DNA of 64,000 nucleotides from Streptomyces sp. NBC_00425. GTDB taxonomy: Bacteria > Actinomycetota > Actinomycetes > Streptomycetales > Streptomycetaceae. A model generated the notes under the pieces. The model saw only the letters and a list, made by a program, of their open reading frames with translations. It did not search any database and was not told where the DNA came from. Of the stretch, positions 8,749 through 18,635 are shown one piece after another (within the stretch, counting starts at the first letter, position 1; each line of letters starts with the position of its first letter). Location: NCBI RefSeq assembly GCF_036030735.1, contig NZ_CP107928.1, positions 2,790,001 through 2,854,000 of the forward strand. The letters are read 5' to 3'. The position numbers were made by a program, and so were the translations under genes.

Positions 8749-9948
8749 CTAAGTGAAGGCAGGTGTCGCTGCGGTCAGGGTGCCGTCCAAAAGGGTCGAA
8801 TCGCCCATCTCGCTCAGTGCGAGAGCGAGCGCTCCGAGCACCTCCGCACGGCCCCCAAGTGCCCCCGGGAGAACGGAGAGTTGACGCGCCGCACTCGGGA
8901 TCGCATAGCGGCCGACGGACTCCCTTATCGGACCGAGCACCAGCTCTCCCGCCTCGGCGAGATCACCGCCCAGGACCACCCGGCTCGGGTTCAGCAGATT
9001 GCAGAGATTGGCCACTCCACTGCCGACGTGTCGGCCGACGTCGGCGATCACCCGACGGCAGCCCGGATCACCGTCCCTGGCCAGCCGCACCACACCTTCC
9101 ATCGTCAGATCCGTGCCGTGGCTGGACTGGAGGAGCGGGAGCACGTAGCGCGCGGCCGCGAAGGTCTCCAGGCAGCCCCGGTTTCCGCAGCGGCAGACCG
9201 GGCCGGACTCGTCAAGTGTAATATGTCCGATTTCTCCTGCGGTTCCGCCGGGCCCGCGGTAGATCTTCCCCTCGATCACCAGGCCGGCTCCGACACCGCT
9301 CGCGACCTTGATGTAGGCGAGGTCGCGCACGCCCCGGCCGCTGCCCCAGACCATCTCTCCGAGGGCCCCGAGGTTGGCGTCGTTGTCCACGTGCACAGGC
9401 ACGCCCAGCCGGCCCCTCATCTCCTCCGCGGGCCTGGTCCCGATCCAGCCGGGCAGGATGGCGGACGAGCCGAGCGTGCCGGACTCGAGATCGATCGGCC
9501 CGGGCACGCCCAGGCCCACTCCCGCGATCTTCGCGCGGTCCACCCCGGTGGCCTCGATCAACCGGCTGACCAGCTGTTCCGCCCGGTCGAAGCCCTGCGT
9601 CGACGAGGCGTCCACATCCAGCGGCTCGGACTCCTCGGCGAGGACCTGATGGGCCAGGTTGCCCACGGCCACCCGTAGGTGCGTGTGCCCGAAGTCGACC
9701 CCTATGACGATGCCGGCATCGCCGCTCAGACTGACGCTGCGGGCCCTTCGGCCACCGGCCGAGGTGGGCGTCACCTCCACCGTGCCGCCGTCCTTCAACT
9801 CGCGCACGATGTTGGAGACGGTCGCGGCCGAGAGGCCGGTCGCCCGGGCGATCTCCGCCTGTGTGAGGGATCCGGCCAGACGCACGGCGCGTACGACCCG
9901 CTCCAGGTTGGCTCGGTGCAGCGACGACTGCGACCCCGGAGTCTCCAC
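8749..9948 (-). CDS. rok7B7: ROK-family transcriptional regulator
   Basis: 399 residues. An N-terminal winged helix (about 10-70, TQAEIARATGLSAATVSNIV) precedes a ROK sugar-kinase fold: GVDFGHTHLRVAVGN phosphate-binding loop, GLGVPGPID, DNDANLGALGE, and the zinc-site motif CRCGNRGCLE. The GTG at 9948 has AGGAGG five bases upstream, so longer TTG/ATG frames to 9999 are not needed. Its place between xylFGH and ngcEFG matches S. coelicolor Rok7B7, known to affect xylose uptake, carbon control and development. Symbol given by synteny and domain architecture. Confidence 0.85.
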   Translation of the reverse strand: METPGSQSSLHRANLERVVRAVRLAGSLTQAEIARATGLSAATVSNIVRELKDGGTVEVTPTSAGGRRARSVSLSGDAGIVIGVDFGHTHLRVAVGNLAHQVLAEESEPLDVDASSTQGFDRAEQLVSRLIEATGVDRAKIAGVGLGVPGPIDLESGTLGSSAILPGWIGTRPAEEMRGRLGVPVHVDNDANLGALGEMVWGSGRGVRDLAYIKVASGVGAGLVIEGKIYRGPGGTAGEIGHITLDESGPVCRCGNRGCLETFAAARYVLPLLQSSHGTDLTMEGVVRLARDGDPGCRRVIADVGRHVGSGVANLCNLLNPSRVVLGGDLAEAGELVLGPIRESVGRYAIPSAARQLSVLPGALGGRAEVLGALALALSEMGDSTLLDGTLTAATPAFT

Positions 9949-10321
9949 GACGACCTCCTGCGCGCGGGGCCGCATCGATGAGACCCCGTCTATGTCCAAC
10001 TAGTGAACTCTAAGCTGAGCCGTTCGCGTTGCCTCCCGTCAAGAGGTTGAACAGTATCCGCCCGGTTGCAGAGAGACACGGAGTGTGGCGAAACGATCGG
10101 TAACGGACGGTACCGGGGTGGGCGCGGGGGGTTGCGCGACGGGGTTGCGCGCCGGTGCGCGGAAGTCCGGGGCGCGGGCCGGCACGGCCACCGCAGCGCA
10201 ATGCCGGTGACATCCAGGGCGCGGGCGGCCATGGGGCGGGACGGTCGGACGGCGGCCTCGCGGCAGAGACGGGGGGCGAACCGGGTGGGCCGAACCGGGT
10301 GGGCCGAACCGGGTGGGGGTC
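9949..10321. other. ROK promoter region; no gene
   Basis: 373 bp upstream of the ROK gene and downstream of ngcG. I see no coding region, only the regulator promoter side and a short tandem repeat next to the ngcG stop. Confidence 0.6.
10277..10318. repeat. Three 14-bp tandem repeats
   Basis: CGAACCGGGTGGGC repeats three times without interruption (last copy ends in G), four bases before the ngcG stop codon on the opposite strand. No hairpin forms from it. Confidence 0.85.
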
Positions 10322-11254
10322 CTACTTCAGTGCGCCCGCCGTCAAGCCCTGTACCACCTGGCGCTGGAAGACGACGTAGGCGGCCAGCACCGGCAGCATG
10401 GCCATCACCAGGCCCGCGAAGAGTCCCGACCAGTCACCCTTGTAACCCTGACTGACGGCCAGTTGCACCAGGCCCTGGGTGAGGACGCGCTTGTCGGGGT
10501 CCGTGTTGAGGACCGTCGGCAGCATGTACTGGTTCCACTGGCCCAGAAAATTGAAGATGCCGACGCTGATCAGGCCGGGCTTGGCCATCGGCAGCATGAT
10601 CTGGAAGAACGTACGGCTGTGCGAGGCGCCGTCCACGAAGGCGGCCTCCGCGACCGACGAGGGCAGCGTGCGGAAGAAGGCCGTCAGGAAGAAGACCGTG
10701 AACGGCAACGAGTACGCGATGTAGACGAGGATCAGGCCGTGGATGGTGTTCAGCAGTCCCATGTTGTTCACGACGTAGAACAGCGGCACCAGCGCCAGCA
10801 TGATCGGGAAACTCATGCCGCCGACGAACAGAAAGTAGATGAAACGGTTGCCGGGGAAGTCGAAGCGGGCCAGCACGTAGGCCGCCATGGAGCCGAGCGC
10901 CAGCGTGCCGACGAGTGACCCCCCCACCACCAGGACGGTGTTGAGGAAGTAGTCGCCCATGTTCGCCTCGGTCCAGGCCCGCGACCAGTTGTCGAAGTGC
11001 AGCCGGTCGGGCAGCGACCAGGGAGAACCGAAGATGGCGCTGTCGTCCTTGAAGGAGGTCATCACCGCCCAGAGCAGCGGCAGCACGACCATGACCGCCC
11101 AGATGACCAGAACGCCATGAGAAAAGACATTGAGGACGCTTCCTTCCGGTTTCTCCTTTACGGGCGGTCTCCCGGACGGCACGTCGACCTTGGTGACGAC
11201 GACGTCGGAGCCGGACTCGGCCGGCAGGGGCGCGGGGCTTTCGGTCGTCTTCAT
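10322..11254 (-). CDS. ngcG: GlcNAc/chitobiose ABC transporter permease (MalG type)
   Basis: 310 residues. An N-terminal cytoplasmic tail of about 45 residues is followed by six membrane segments of the CUT1 family, with the EAA loop EAAFVDGASHSRTFFQIMLP that contacts the ATPase. The ATG at 11254 follows the ngcF stop by two bases. Third gene of ngcEFG, the N-acetylglucosamine/N,N'-diacetylchitobiose importer described in Streptomyces. As in other CUT1 systems there is no ATPase gene here; a shared MsiK-type ATPase elsewhere is expected. Confidence 0.8.
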   Translation of the reverse strand: MKTTESPAPLPAESGSDVVVTKVDVPSGRPPVKEKPEGSVLNVFSHGVLVIWAVMVVLPLLWAVMTSFKDDSAIFGSPWSLPDRLHFDNWSRAWTEANMGDYFLNTVLVVGGSLVGTLALGSMAAYVLARFDFPGNRFIYFLFVGGMSFPIMLALVPLFYVVNNMGLLNTIHGLILVYIAYSLPFTVFFLTAFFRTLPSSVAEAAFVDGASHSRTFFQIMLPMAKPGLISVGIFNFLGQWNQYMLPTVLNTDPDKRVLTQGLVQLAVSQGYKGDWSGLFAGLVMAMLPVLAAYVVFQRQVVQGLTAGALK

Positions 11255-11256
11255 CG

Positions 11257-12183
11257 TCAGTACTCCAGCCGCTCGCGTCGCCCGAGCCGCATCACGGCCG
11301 CGGCGAAGGCCAGCGTCACGACGAGCAGGGCGACGCCGATGGTGGTGGCGTAGGCGGCCTGACCGTCGCGGAACGCCTTCTGGTACACGTACAGGACCAT
11401 GACGGTGGTCGAGTAGTCGGGGCCGCCCGGTCCGGTCGTCATGATCTGCACGACCGCGAACGACTCGGCCCCGAGCGCGAGGATGCCCATGTAGACCCAG
11501 CCCGACTGCACCGTGTCCCACAGCAGCGGCAGGGTGATGCGGAAGAAGGTCGTGGCCCGGTTCGCGCCGTCCAGCAGGGCGGCCTCGTACAGGTCCGCCG
11601 GGATGGACGCCATGCCCGCCGAGAACAGCACCACGAAGAAGCCGACCGTGGACCAGACGAGCACCGCCATCACGCACCACAGGGCGAGGTCCGGATCGCC
11701 GAGCCAGAGGGGCTGAAGGCCGTCCAGCCCGACGCCCCGGAACAACGAGTTGATCGCACCGCTGTCCGGGTTGTACGCGAAGGCGAACAGCAGCGCGACG
11801 ATGGCGATCGACAACACCTGCGGAAAGAAGTAAACGATCTTGTAGAACGAGGAGCCCCGGACGCCGGAGACCACCGGGCCCCCCTTCCTTCCGCGTCCAC
11901 CGACATTGATCATGAAGGCGAAGAACAGCGCCAGACCGATCGTCACCAGCGGCAGCACGAGCGCGAACAGCAGACTGTGCTGCAGGGACTTCCAGAAGAT
12001 CTCGTCGTCCAGCATCCTCCGGTAATTGTCCAGGCCGACCGTCTTGAATTCGGGGCTCAGGCCGGTCCAGTCCGTGAACGAGTAGTAGATCGACTGGACG
12101 AACGGCCACACCACGAAGAGCGCGTACAGTCCCAGGGGCGCCGCCAGGAACCCCACGACGAACCGGTACTTGCCGTGCTGCAT
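11257..12183 (-). CDS. ngcF: GlcNAc/chitobiose ABC transporter permease (MalF type)
   Basis: 308 residues with six membrane segments: YRFVVGFLAAPLGLYALFVV at the N-terminus and the EAA loop EAALLDGANRATTFFRITLP near residue 215. The ATG at 12183 stands six bases from GGAG; an in-frame GTG two codons earlier abuts that site. Middle gene of the ngcEFG operon, nearly contiguous with ngcG (2-bp gap) and 44 bp after ngcE. Confidence 0.8.
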   Translation of the reverse strand: MQHGKYRFVVGFLAAPLGLYALFVVWPFVQSIYYSFTDWTGLSPEFKTVGLDNYRRMLDDEIFWKSLQHSLLFALVLPLVTIGLALFFAFMINVGGRGRKGGPVVSGVRGSSFYKIVYFFPQVLSIAIVALLFAFAYNPDSGAINSLFRGVGLDGLQPLWLGDPDLALWCVMAVLVWSTVGFFVVLFSAGMASIPADLYEAALLDGANRATTFFRITLPLLWDTVQSGWVYMGILALGAESFAVVQIMTTGPGGPDYSTTVMVLYVYQKAFRDGQAAYATTIGVALLVVTLAFAAAVMRLGRRERLEY

Positions 12184-12227
12184 CGCCACTCCGGTGCTTT
12201 ATGGGTGCTTCGCCGTGATGCCCGCCG

Positions 12228-13751
12228 TCACTGGTGCCGGTAATGCTTGATCGACGTGTCCTTGGCCGCCGCGTCGGCGTATCCCTGGATTTTCCTGATC
12301 GCCTCGGCCGGGGTCAGCCGGCCCGCCATCATCTCGCCGAGTCCGGACACCCCGATCTTCTCCTTCTGCAGCTGGACGTACCAGTCCTGCAGCCGTGGAT
12401 TCACCACGTTGTCGCCCGCCTTCTCGAGCGCGGCCACGCCCGACTTGAGACCGGGGGTGAGGGTGATGCCGTCGGTGCCGCCGTTGTAGGCGGTCAGCGA
12501 CTTGACCTTGGAGGTGAAGTTCTTCGAGGACCCCTCGCTGAGCATGATGCGCAACTGCTCCATGCCGCCCGGCGCGTTCCTCGCCCCCGCCGGGACGACG
12601 AACGGCTCGCCTCCGGAGGCCCAGATGGTGCCGAAGGGCATCTTGTCGGAGGAGTCGATGCCGGTGGGCGCGGAGACCGCCAGGCCGAAGTCGGCGGGGA
12701 TGACGTTCGCCGACTCGTTCTCCACCCAGGAGCCGTTCGGGAGGAACAGGGCCTTGCCCTTGGCCCAGGCGGTCTGCGACTGGATGTGGTCCAGTCCCGG
12801 CGTGCCCTTGAGGACGTAACCCTTCTGGTAGAGCTCGTAATAGGCGTCGAAACACGCTTTCACGGCGGGGTGCTTCCAGGCGTTCGGCTCCAGATTGTCG
12901 ATGGCGTCGAGTACCTCGCGACCGCCCACCTTGCCGATCATCGCATAGAGGGAGAAGGGGAGGTAATAGGGGTATTTGCCCGCGTACGTCCAACCCGCGA
13001 TGCCCTTCTTCTTCGCCTTCTCGCAGACCGCGAGCATCTCGTCCCAGGTCTGCGGGTACGTGGCGTCGAGCGAGTCCAGGGCCTTCTGCGAGTACCAGAC
13101 GCCGTAGACCGTGTAGGCGTAGTACATGATCCAGACCGGGTCGCCGTCGAACTGGCCCATCTCGACGATGCCGGGACGCAGGGTGTCGCGCACCTTCTTG
13201 CCCGGATCGTCGTACGACGGCGCGTCCAGCAACGGGGTGAGGTCGGCGAGCTGGTTCTTGCCGACCAGGACGCCCATGTCCATCTGCTCGGCACCGGAGT
13301 TGTCGATCAGGTCCGGCGGGGCGCCCTGGTTGAACCGGGGCTGCAACGCCGACTGGATCTTCTGGGTGGCCGAGAACTTCACCTTCGCCTTCGGGAGGTT
13401 CTTCTCGTAGATCTTCACGGCGTCCTCGGCGTACTCCTTGCCGAAACCGCCGTCGAAAACGACGAATTCCATCTGAGCCGTCTCGTTGACCGCGAGAGGG
13501 TTCTTCCCGGTCTTCTTTCCCGCCTTGGCCTTGTCCTCGTCACCCCCGCCGCTGCTGGCGCAGGCGGACAGAAAACCCATCGAGGGAACGGAGACCAGGC
13601 CGAGCGCAGCCGCTCTCCTCAACAGCTCCCTGCGGCCGACACCGGCGGAGCCGTTGTTCCCGTGACCGCTCGTCTCGAAGCCGTTGATCTCGGAGCCGCG
13701 CTTCTCGGAACCGTGGTTCGCAAAACCGTTGTTCTCGGAGGGGGATCCCAT
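12228..13751 (-). CDS. ngcE: GlcNAc/chitobiose-binding lipoprotein
   Basis: 507 residues. The signal peptide is of Tat type: GRRELLRRAAALGLVSVPS, then a lipobox ending LSAC, so it is an exported lipoprotein. The mature domain is an SBP_bac_1 (CUT1) binding protein with the length and local sequence of NgcE. Unusually, the first 35 residues before the RR motif are an Asn/Gly/Ser/Glu-rich stretch (SENNGF, SEKRGSEINGFETSG) encoded by degenerate repeats around TTCTCGGAACCG. The ATG at 13751 has GAGGA eight bases upstream. Substrate assigned from family resemblance and the S. coelicolor gene order. Confidence 0.8.
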   Translation of the reverse strand: MGSPSENNGFANHGSEKRGSEINGFETSGHGNNGSAGVGRRELLRRAAALGLVSVPSMGFLSACASSGGGDEDKAKAGKKTGKNPLAVNETAQMEFVVFDGGFGKEYAEDAVKIYEKNLPKAKVKFSATQKIQSALQPRFNQGAPPDLIDNSGAEQMDMGVLVGKNQLADLTPLLDAPSYDDPGKKVRDTLRPGIVEMGQFDGDPVWIMYYAYTVYGVWYSQKALDSLDATYPQTWDEMLAVCEKAKKKGIAGWTYAGKYPYYLPFSLYAMIGKVGGREVLDAIDNLEPNAWKHPAVKACFDAYYELYQKGYVLKGTPGLDHIQSQTAWAKGKALFLPNGSWVENESANVIPADFGLAVSAPTGIDSSDKMPFGTIWASGGEPFVVPAGARNAPGGMEQLRIMLSEGSSKNFTSKVKSLTAYNGGTDGITLTPGLKSGVAALEKAGDNVVNPRLQDWYVQLQKEKIGVSGLGEMMAGRLTPAEAIRKIQGYADAAAKDTSIKHYRHQ

Positions 13752-14134
13752 GCTCAAGTCCTCGCCTTCTCCAGGACTCAGGCGGTGAACCGGATCCTTC
13801 CCGGCACCGCGGTCAGGGCAAGCAGGGTCGTGCGGATGGCACGTGGCGCGAAGATCTCGACGGATTCGACGATGAAGTGCCGACAGGTATAGTCCATTCC
13901 TTGCCTACGGAGCAAGATCGAATGCAAGGTTGGTCTCGGGTCTTTTCCGAGTTGAGACCTCACGGAAATATGAACGACCGGTGGGCACCTTGCCGGAAAA
14001 TTGCACGATATGAGCGCCGTTCGACGTAACCAACATCCTTGACATCACTGTCCACTTGACCCCCTACTGATTCCTGCGCGGCAGGAGGACAACGTTGTCC
14101 GGGGCGTTGTCCGGAGGCGGGAGGGCGCTCACGC
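13752..14134. other. Divergent promoter region ngcE / GH92
   Basis: 383 bp with no gene. It holds a DasR-like site at 13883-13898, an imperfect inverted repeat GGTCTC...GAGACC at about 13932-13959, and a TTGACA at about 14039 as a possible -35 for the mannosidase gene. Confidence 0.5.
13883..13898. promoter_or_regulatory. DasR-like element upstream of ngcE
   Basis: ACAGGTATAGTCCATT agrees with the DasR consensus ACTGGTCTAGACCACT at 12 of 16 positions. It lies 132 bp before the ngcE start. DasR is the GlcNAc-responsive GntR repressor of Streptomyces. Confidence 0.45.
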
Positions 14135-17100
14135 ATGCAGCGGTTGAGGCGGTTACGGACGGCCGTGGTCACGGCCGCGGTGGTCATGGCGGTCGGCGCA
14201 CAGGGAACGGCGACGGCGCTGCCGGCCCCCGTCCCGCTCCCCGGCCGGGAGTTCGCCTCGTCCTTCGAGACGGGAGAACCCGCCCCCGACTGGCGAAGCA
14301 CCGTCGACACCGCGCCGGACGGCGGCAGCCGCGCCTCGGGGGTGGACGGCGGATACGGCGGCGGGCTCCCCGGCGACGTGACCGACCGGGTCACGGGCAT
14401 CCGGGCGAGCGCCGAGAACAGCGCCGGCGGCGAGGTGAAGGAGAACCTCCTCGACGGCGAGGCGAGCACCAAGTGGCTGGCCTTCGCCGCCACCGGATGG
14501 GTCGAGTTCGACCTCGACGAACCCGCGGCCGTCAGCGCCTACGCCCTCACCTCGGCGAACGACGCAGCCGAACGCGACCCCGCCGACTGGACCCTCTCCG
14601 GCTCTGCGGACGGCGCCGAGTGGACGCCCCTCGACACCCGCACCGGGGAAGCGTTCTCGCAGCGGTTGCAGACCCGCACGTTCGGTCTGACCGCCCCGGC
14701 CGCCTACCGCCACTTCCGGCTGGACGTCACCGGGAACCACGGCGCGGCGATCCTGCAGCTCGCCGACGTCCGGTTCGGCACGGGGGGCGGTGACGGGCCC
14801 GTTCCGCCGGACATGCTCACGGTCGTCGACCGGGGTCCCGGCGGCTCACCGACCGCGAAGGCCGGCGCCGGCTTCACCGGGCGGCGGGCGCTGCGCTACG
14901 CGGGCCGGCACACCGCGTCGGGCCGGGCGTACTCGTACAACAAGGTCTTCGACGTGAACGTGCGGGTCGGCACGGGTACCCGGCTCTCGTACCGGATCTT
15001 CCCGTCGATGGCGGACGGCGACCGCGACTACGCCGCCACGAACGTCTCGGTGGACCTGGCCTTCACGGACGGAACGTATCTGAGCGGGCTCGGGGCGAGC
15101 GACCAGCACGGATTCCCGCTGTCGCCTCGCGGCCAGGGCGCGGCGAAGGGGCTGTACGTCAACCAGTGGAACGACGTGACGTCCGGGATCGGGGCGGTGG
15201 CGGCAGGCAGGACGGTCGACCGGATCCTCGTCGCCTACGACTCCCCCGGCGGGCCGGCGCGGTTCCGGGGCTGGGTGGACGACATCGCGCTGCACACGGC
15301 CGCTCCGGAAACGAGGAAAACGCATCTCTCGGACTACGCGGTGACGACCCGCGGCACGAACTCCAGCAGCGGCTTCTCCCGCGGAAACACGTTTCCCGCG
15401 ACGGCCGTGCCCCATGGGTTCAACTTCTGGACGCCGGTGACGAACGCGTCCTCACTGGGCTGGCTGTACGACTACGCACGGGCCAACAACGCGGACAACC
15501 TGCCGACGATCCAGGCGTTCGGCGCGAGCCACGAGCCGAGTCCGTGGATGGGCGACCGCCAGACCTTCCAGGTGATGCCGTCCGCCGCGGCCGGCGTCCC
15601 GGACACCGGGCGCACCGCTCGGGCCCTGGCGTTCCGCCACTCCGACGAGACGGCCCGCCCGCACTACTACGGAGTGCGTTTCCAGAACGGCCTCACGGCC
15701 GAGATGGCGCCGACCGACCATGCGGCCGCGCTGCGGTTCACCTACCCCGGCTCGGACGCGAGCGTCGTCTTCGACAACGTCACCGACCAGGCGGGCCTGA
15801 CCCTCGACGCGGAAGCCGGTGTCGTCACCGGTTACTCGGACGTCAAGTCGGGCCTGTCGGCGGGCGCGACCCGGCTCTTCGTGTACGGCGCGTTCGACGC
15901 GCCCGTGACCCAGGGTTCGTCCAGCGGGGTAAAGGGTTACCTGCGCTTCGACGCGGGTGCCGACCGCACCGTCACCCTGCGGCTGGCTACCTCCCTGATC
16001 AGCGTCGACCAGGCCCGTGACAACCTCCGCCGGGAAATCCCGCAGGACACCGCTTTCGACACGGTGAAGGCGCGGGCCCGGCAGCAGTGGGACAGGCTGC
16101 TCGGCACGGTCGAGGTGGAGGGCGCGAGTCAGGACCAGCTGACCACGCTCTACTCCAACCTCTACAGGCTGTATCTGTACCCCAACTCCGGTTTCGAGCG
16201 GGTCGGCTCGGCCTACCGGTACGCGTCCCCCTTCTCTCCGATGCCGGGGCCGGACACCCCGACCCACACCGGCGCGAAGATCGTGGACGGCAAGGTGTAC
16301 GTCAACAACGGTTTCTGGGACACCTACCGGACCACCTGGCCCGCGTACGCGCTCCTCACCCCCACCCAGGCGGGCGTGCTGACCGACGGCTTCGTGCAGC
16401 AGTACAAGGACGGCGGCTGGACCTCTCGCTGGTCCTCCCCCGGGTACGCCGACCTGATGACCGGCACCTCGTCGGACGTCGCCTTCGCGGACGCCTACGT
16501 CAAGGGGGTCGGGTTCGACGCGAAAGCCGCGTACGAGGCGGCCGTCAAGAACGCGACGGTCGTGCCGCCGGCCTCCGGGGTGGGCCGCAAGGGCATGACG
16601 ACCTCCCCGTTCCTCGGGTACACGAGCACGGCCACCCACGAGGGCCTGTCATGGGCGCTGGAGGGCTACCTCAACGACTACGGCATCGCCCGCATGGGAC
16701 AGGCCCTGTACCGGCGGACCGGAGAGCGGCGCTACCGGGAGGAGTCCGCGTACTTCCTCAACCGCGCGCAGGGCTATGTGCACCTCTTCGACCCGAAGGC
16801 CGGTTTCTTCCAGGGCAAGGACGACGAGGGCGCCTGGCGGGTGGCGTCGGGGAGCTACGACCCGCGGATCTGGGGCTACGACTACACCGAGACCAACGGC
16901 TGGGGCTACGCCTTCACCGCCCCTCAGGACAGCCGGGGCCTGGCGAACCTGTACGGCGGCCGCGAGGGTCTGGCGAAGAAGCTCGACGCCTACTTCGCCA
17001 CTCCGGAAACCGCTTCCCCCGATATTTCGGGCTCGTACGGCGGAGTCATTCACGAGATGACGGAGGCGCGGGACGTCCGGATGGGCATGTACGGGCATTC

Positions 17101-17971
17101 CAACCAGGTCGCCCACCATGCGATCTACATGTACGACGCGGCCGGGCAGCCCTGGAAGGCCCAGGCGAAGGCCCGCGAGGTCCTCGCGCGGCTCTACACC
17201 GGCAGCTCGATCGGGCAGGGCTACCACGGCGACGAGGACAACGGCGAGCAGTCGGCCTGGTATCTGTTCTCCGCTCTCGGTTTCTACCCGCTGGTGATGG
17301 GCAGCGGCGAGTACGCCGTCGGGTCGCCCCTGTTCACGAAGGCGACCGTGCACCTGGAGAACGGCCGGGACCTGGTGGTCAGGGCGCCCGGGAACAGCGC
17401 GAAGAACGTCTATGTGCAGGGCCTGATGGTCGACGGACGTCCCTGGACGTCGACTTCGCTGCCGCACGCGCTGCTCGCCGGGGGCGGGGTTGTGGAGTTC
17501 GCCATGGGACCGCGGCCCTCGGCATGGGGCTCCGGGGAGAACGCAGGGCCCGTCTCGATCACTCGGGGAGACAGCACGCCGACGCCTCGCACGGACGTGC
17601 TGAAGGGCGAGGGCGCGCTGTTCGACGACACCTCGGCGACGCAGGCGACGGTGACGGGCACGCTCGCTCTGCCGGTCCCCTCCGGCGCCAGGGCGGTGCA
17701 GTACACCCTGACGTCCGCCGACCACGCCCAGGCCCCCGGGAGCTGGACCCTCCAGGGCTCCACCGACACGGTGACGTGGACCGATCTGGACCGACGGTCC
17801 GGGGAGACCTTCCGCTGGGACCGCCAGACCCGCGCGTTCACCGTCGCCCGGCCGGGGACGTACACGTCCTACCGGCTGGTCCTCGACGGTGCCGGGAGCC
17901 GGGCGAACACCGGGGGAAAGGGAGGCGCAGTGAGTCAAGTGCGCCTGTCCGAGGTGGAGTTGCTGTCATGA
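14135..17971 (+). CDS. Secreted GH92 alpha-mannosidase with F5/8C-like domains
   Basis: 1278 residues. A Sec signal peptide (about 1-29) is followed by a discoidin/CBM32-like domain (about 80-215), a linking beta region (220-390), the GH92 catalytic part, and a second F5/8C-like domain (about 1150-1278). GH92 motifs seen: NGFWDTYRTTWP near 724 and GDEDNGEQSAWYLF near 1034, the latter carrying catalytic acid and calcium-binding residues of this calcium-dependent exo-alpha-mannosidase family. It probably trims mannose from glycans or yeast-type mannan outside the cell. It is transcribed away from ngcE and lies just before a second secreted protein gene. Confidence 0.9.
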   Translation: MQRLRRLRTAVVTAAVVMAVGAQGTATALPAPVPLPGREFASSFETGEPAPDWRSTVDTAPDGGSRASGVDGGYGGGLPGDVTDRVTGIRASAENSAGGEVKENLLDGEASTKWLAFAATGWVEFDLDEPAAVSAYALTSANDAAERDPADWTLSGSADGAEWTPLDTRTGEAFSQRLQTRTFGLTAPAAYRHFRLDVTGNHGAAILQLADVRFGTGGGDGPVPPDMLTVVDRGPGGSPTAKAGAGFTGRRALRYAGRHTASGRAYSYNKVFDVNVRVGTGTRLSYRIFPSMADGDRDYAATNVSVDLAFTDGTYLSGLGASDQHGFPLSPRGQGAAKGLYVNQWNDVTSGIGAVAAGRTVDRILVAYDSPGGPARFRGWVDDIALHTAAPETRKTHLSDYAVTTRGTNSSSGFSRGNTFPATAVPHGFNFWTPVTNASSLGWLYDYARANNADNLPTIQAFGASHEPSPWMGDRQTFQVMPSAAAGVPDTGRTARALAFRHSDETARPHYYGVRFQNGLTAEMAPTDHAAALRFTYPGSDASVVFDNVTDQAGLTLDAEAGVVTGYSDVKSGLSAGATRLFVYGAFDAPVTQGSSSGVKGYLRFDAGADRTVTLRLATSLISVDQARDNLRREIPQDTAFDTVKARARQQWDRLLGTVEVEGASQDQLTTLYSNLYRLYLYPNSGFERVGSAYRYASPFSPMPGPDTPTHTGAKIVDGKVYVNNGFWDTYRTTWPAYALLTPTQAGVLTDGFVQQYKDGGWTSRWSSPGYADLMTGTSSDVAFADAYVKGVGFDAKAAYEAAVKNATVVPPASGVGRKGMTTSPFLGYTSTATHEGLSWALEGYLNDYGIARMGQALYRRTGERRYREESAYFLNRAQGYVHLFDPKAGFFQGKDDEGAWRVASGSYDPRIWGYDYTETNGWGYAFTAPQDSRGLANLYGGREGLAKKLDAYFATPETASPDISGSYGGVIHEMTEARDVRMGMYGHSNQVAHHAIYMYDAAGQPWKAQAKAREVLARLYTGSSIGQGYHGDEDNGEQSAWYLFSALGFYPLVMGSGEYAVGSPLFTKATVHLENGRDLVVRAPGNSAKNVYVQGLMVDGRPWTSTSLPHALLAGGGVVEFAMGPRPSAWGSGENAGPVSITRGDSTPTPRTDVLKGEGALFDDTSATQATVTGTLALPVPSGARAVQYTLTSADHAQAPGSWTLQGSTDTVTWTDLDRRSGETFRWDRQTRAFTVARPGTYTSYRLVLDGAGSRANTGGKGGAVSQVRLSEVELLS

Positions 17972-18079
17972 TGTGGTGACCGACAGCGAGCGTCCACCGT
18001 GCCGGGCGTCACCCGTGTTCCGCGGTGGACGGGCAGCCCGCGGGCGGCGGGCGGTCCTTCACGGAGGGGGCAGGCGACG

Positions 18080-18604
18080 ATGGACTTCGTCAGGCGGTGC
18101 ACGGGACTGCTGGCGGGAGCGGTGCTGGGAGCGGGGACCCTGTTCGCGACGGCGGCCCCGGCGCAGGCGTACAGCCCGAATCCGACGTTCCGCGCGCACT
18201 ACTACGACACCGACGCCTGCCCCTGCAGCGGCGGCAACCTCACGGACCCGTTCGACAACACGTACTTCGCGAACGACGCGGGCGGCTACGCGGTGAAGAT
18301 GGAGCTGACCGACTCGGGAGCGTTCGTCGGCAAGGTGGAGTTCCACCCGTACGACGAGAAGCTGTGGGTGTACGACACCGCCAACGACGGTGACACGTAC
18401 TACGTCCGTGTCAGCTACACCTTCGGGGGCACGACCCACACTCTGGGCACGTTCAGCCCGCCCGGGACCTCTGCGGTGCTCGACTACGAGGTGGAGGACT
18501 TCGACCTGCCCGAAGGCGCTTACGTCGACATTTCCGTGTACGACGACGCCGGACTCACGGACCTCATCGGCGCCGCCCGCGGCTCCGGAGCAGCCGTCGC
18601 CTAG
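18080..18604 (+). CDS. Small secreted protein of unknown function
   Basis: 174 residues. A clear Sec signal peptide ends at AQA|YS (about residue 33). The mature protein is acidic and beta-rich, with one closely spaced cysteine pair (CPC) near residue 47 and Tyr/Asp-rich strands such as YDEKLWVYDT. I recognise no domain. The ATG at 18080 is the first Met that gives a signal peptide; GGAGG lies about 12 bases upstream. It follows the GH92 gene by 108 bp on the same strand and could be co-transcribed. Confidence 0.75.
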   Translation: MDFVRRCTGLLAGAVLGAGTLFATAAPAQAYSPNPTFRAHYYDTDACPCSGGNLTDPFDNTYFANDAGGYAVKMELTDSGAFVGKVEFHPYDEKLWVYDTANDGDTYYVRVSYTFGGTTHTLGTFSPPGTSAVLDYEVEDFDLPEGAYVDISVYDDAGLTDLIGAARGSGAAVA

Positions 18605-18635
18605 AGCCCCGTTCGGGGCCCTGGAATCGCGTCCG

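Noticed and set aside
13932..13959. GGTCTC...GAGACC inverted repeat as an operator
   Set aside because: Arms are interrupted and the spacing is irregular; the DasR-like site nearby is a better candidate.
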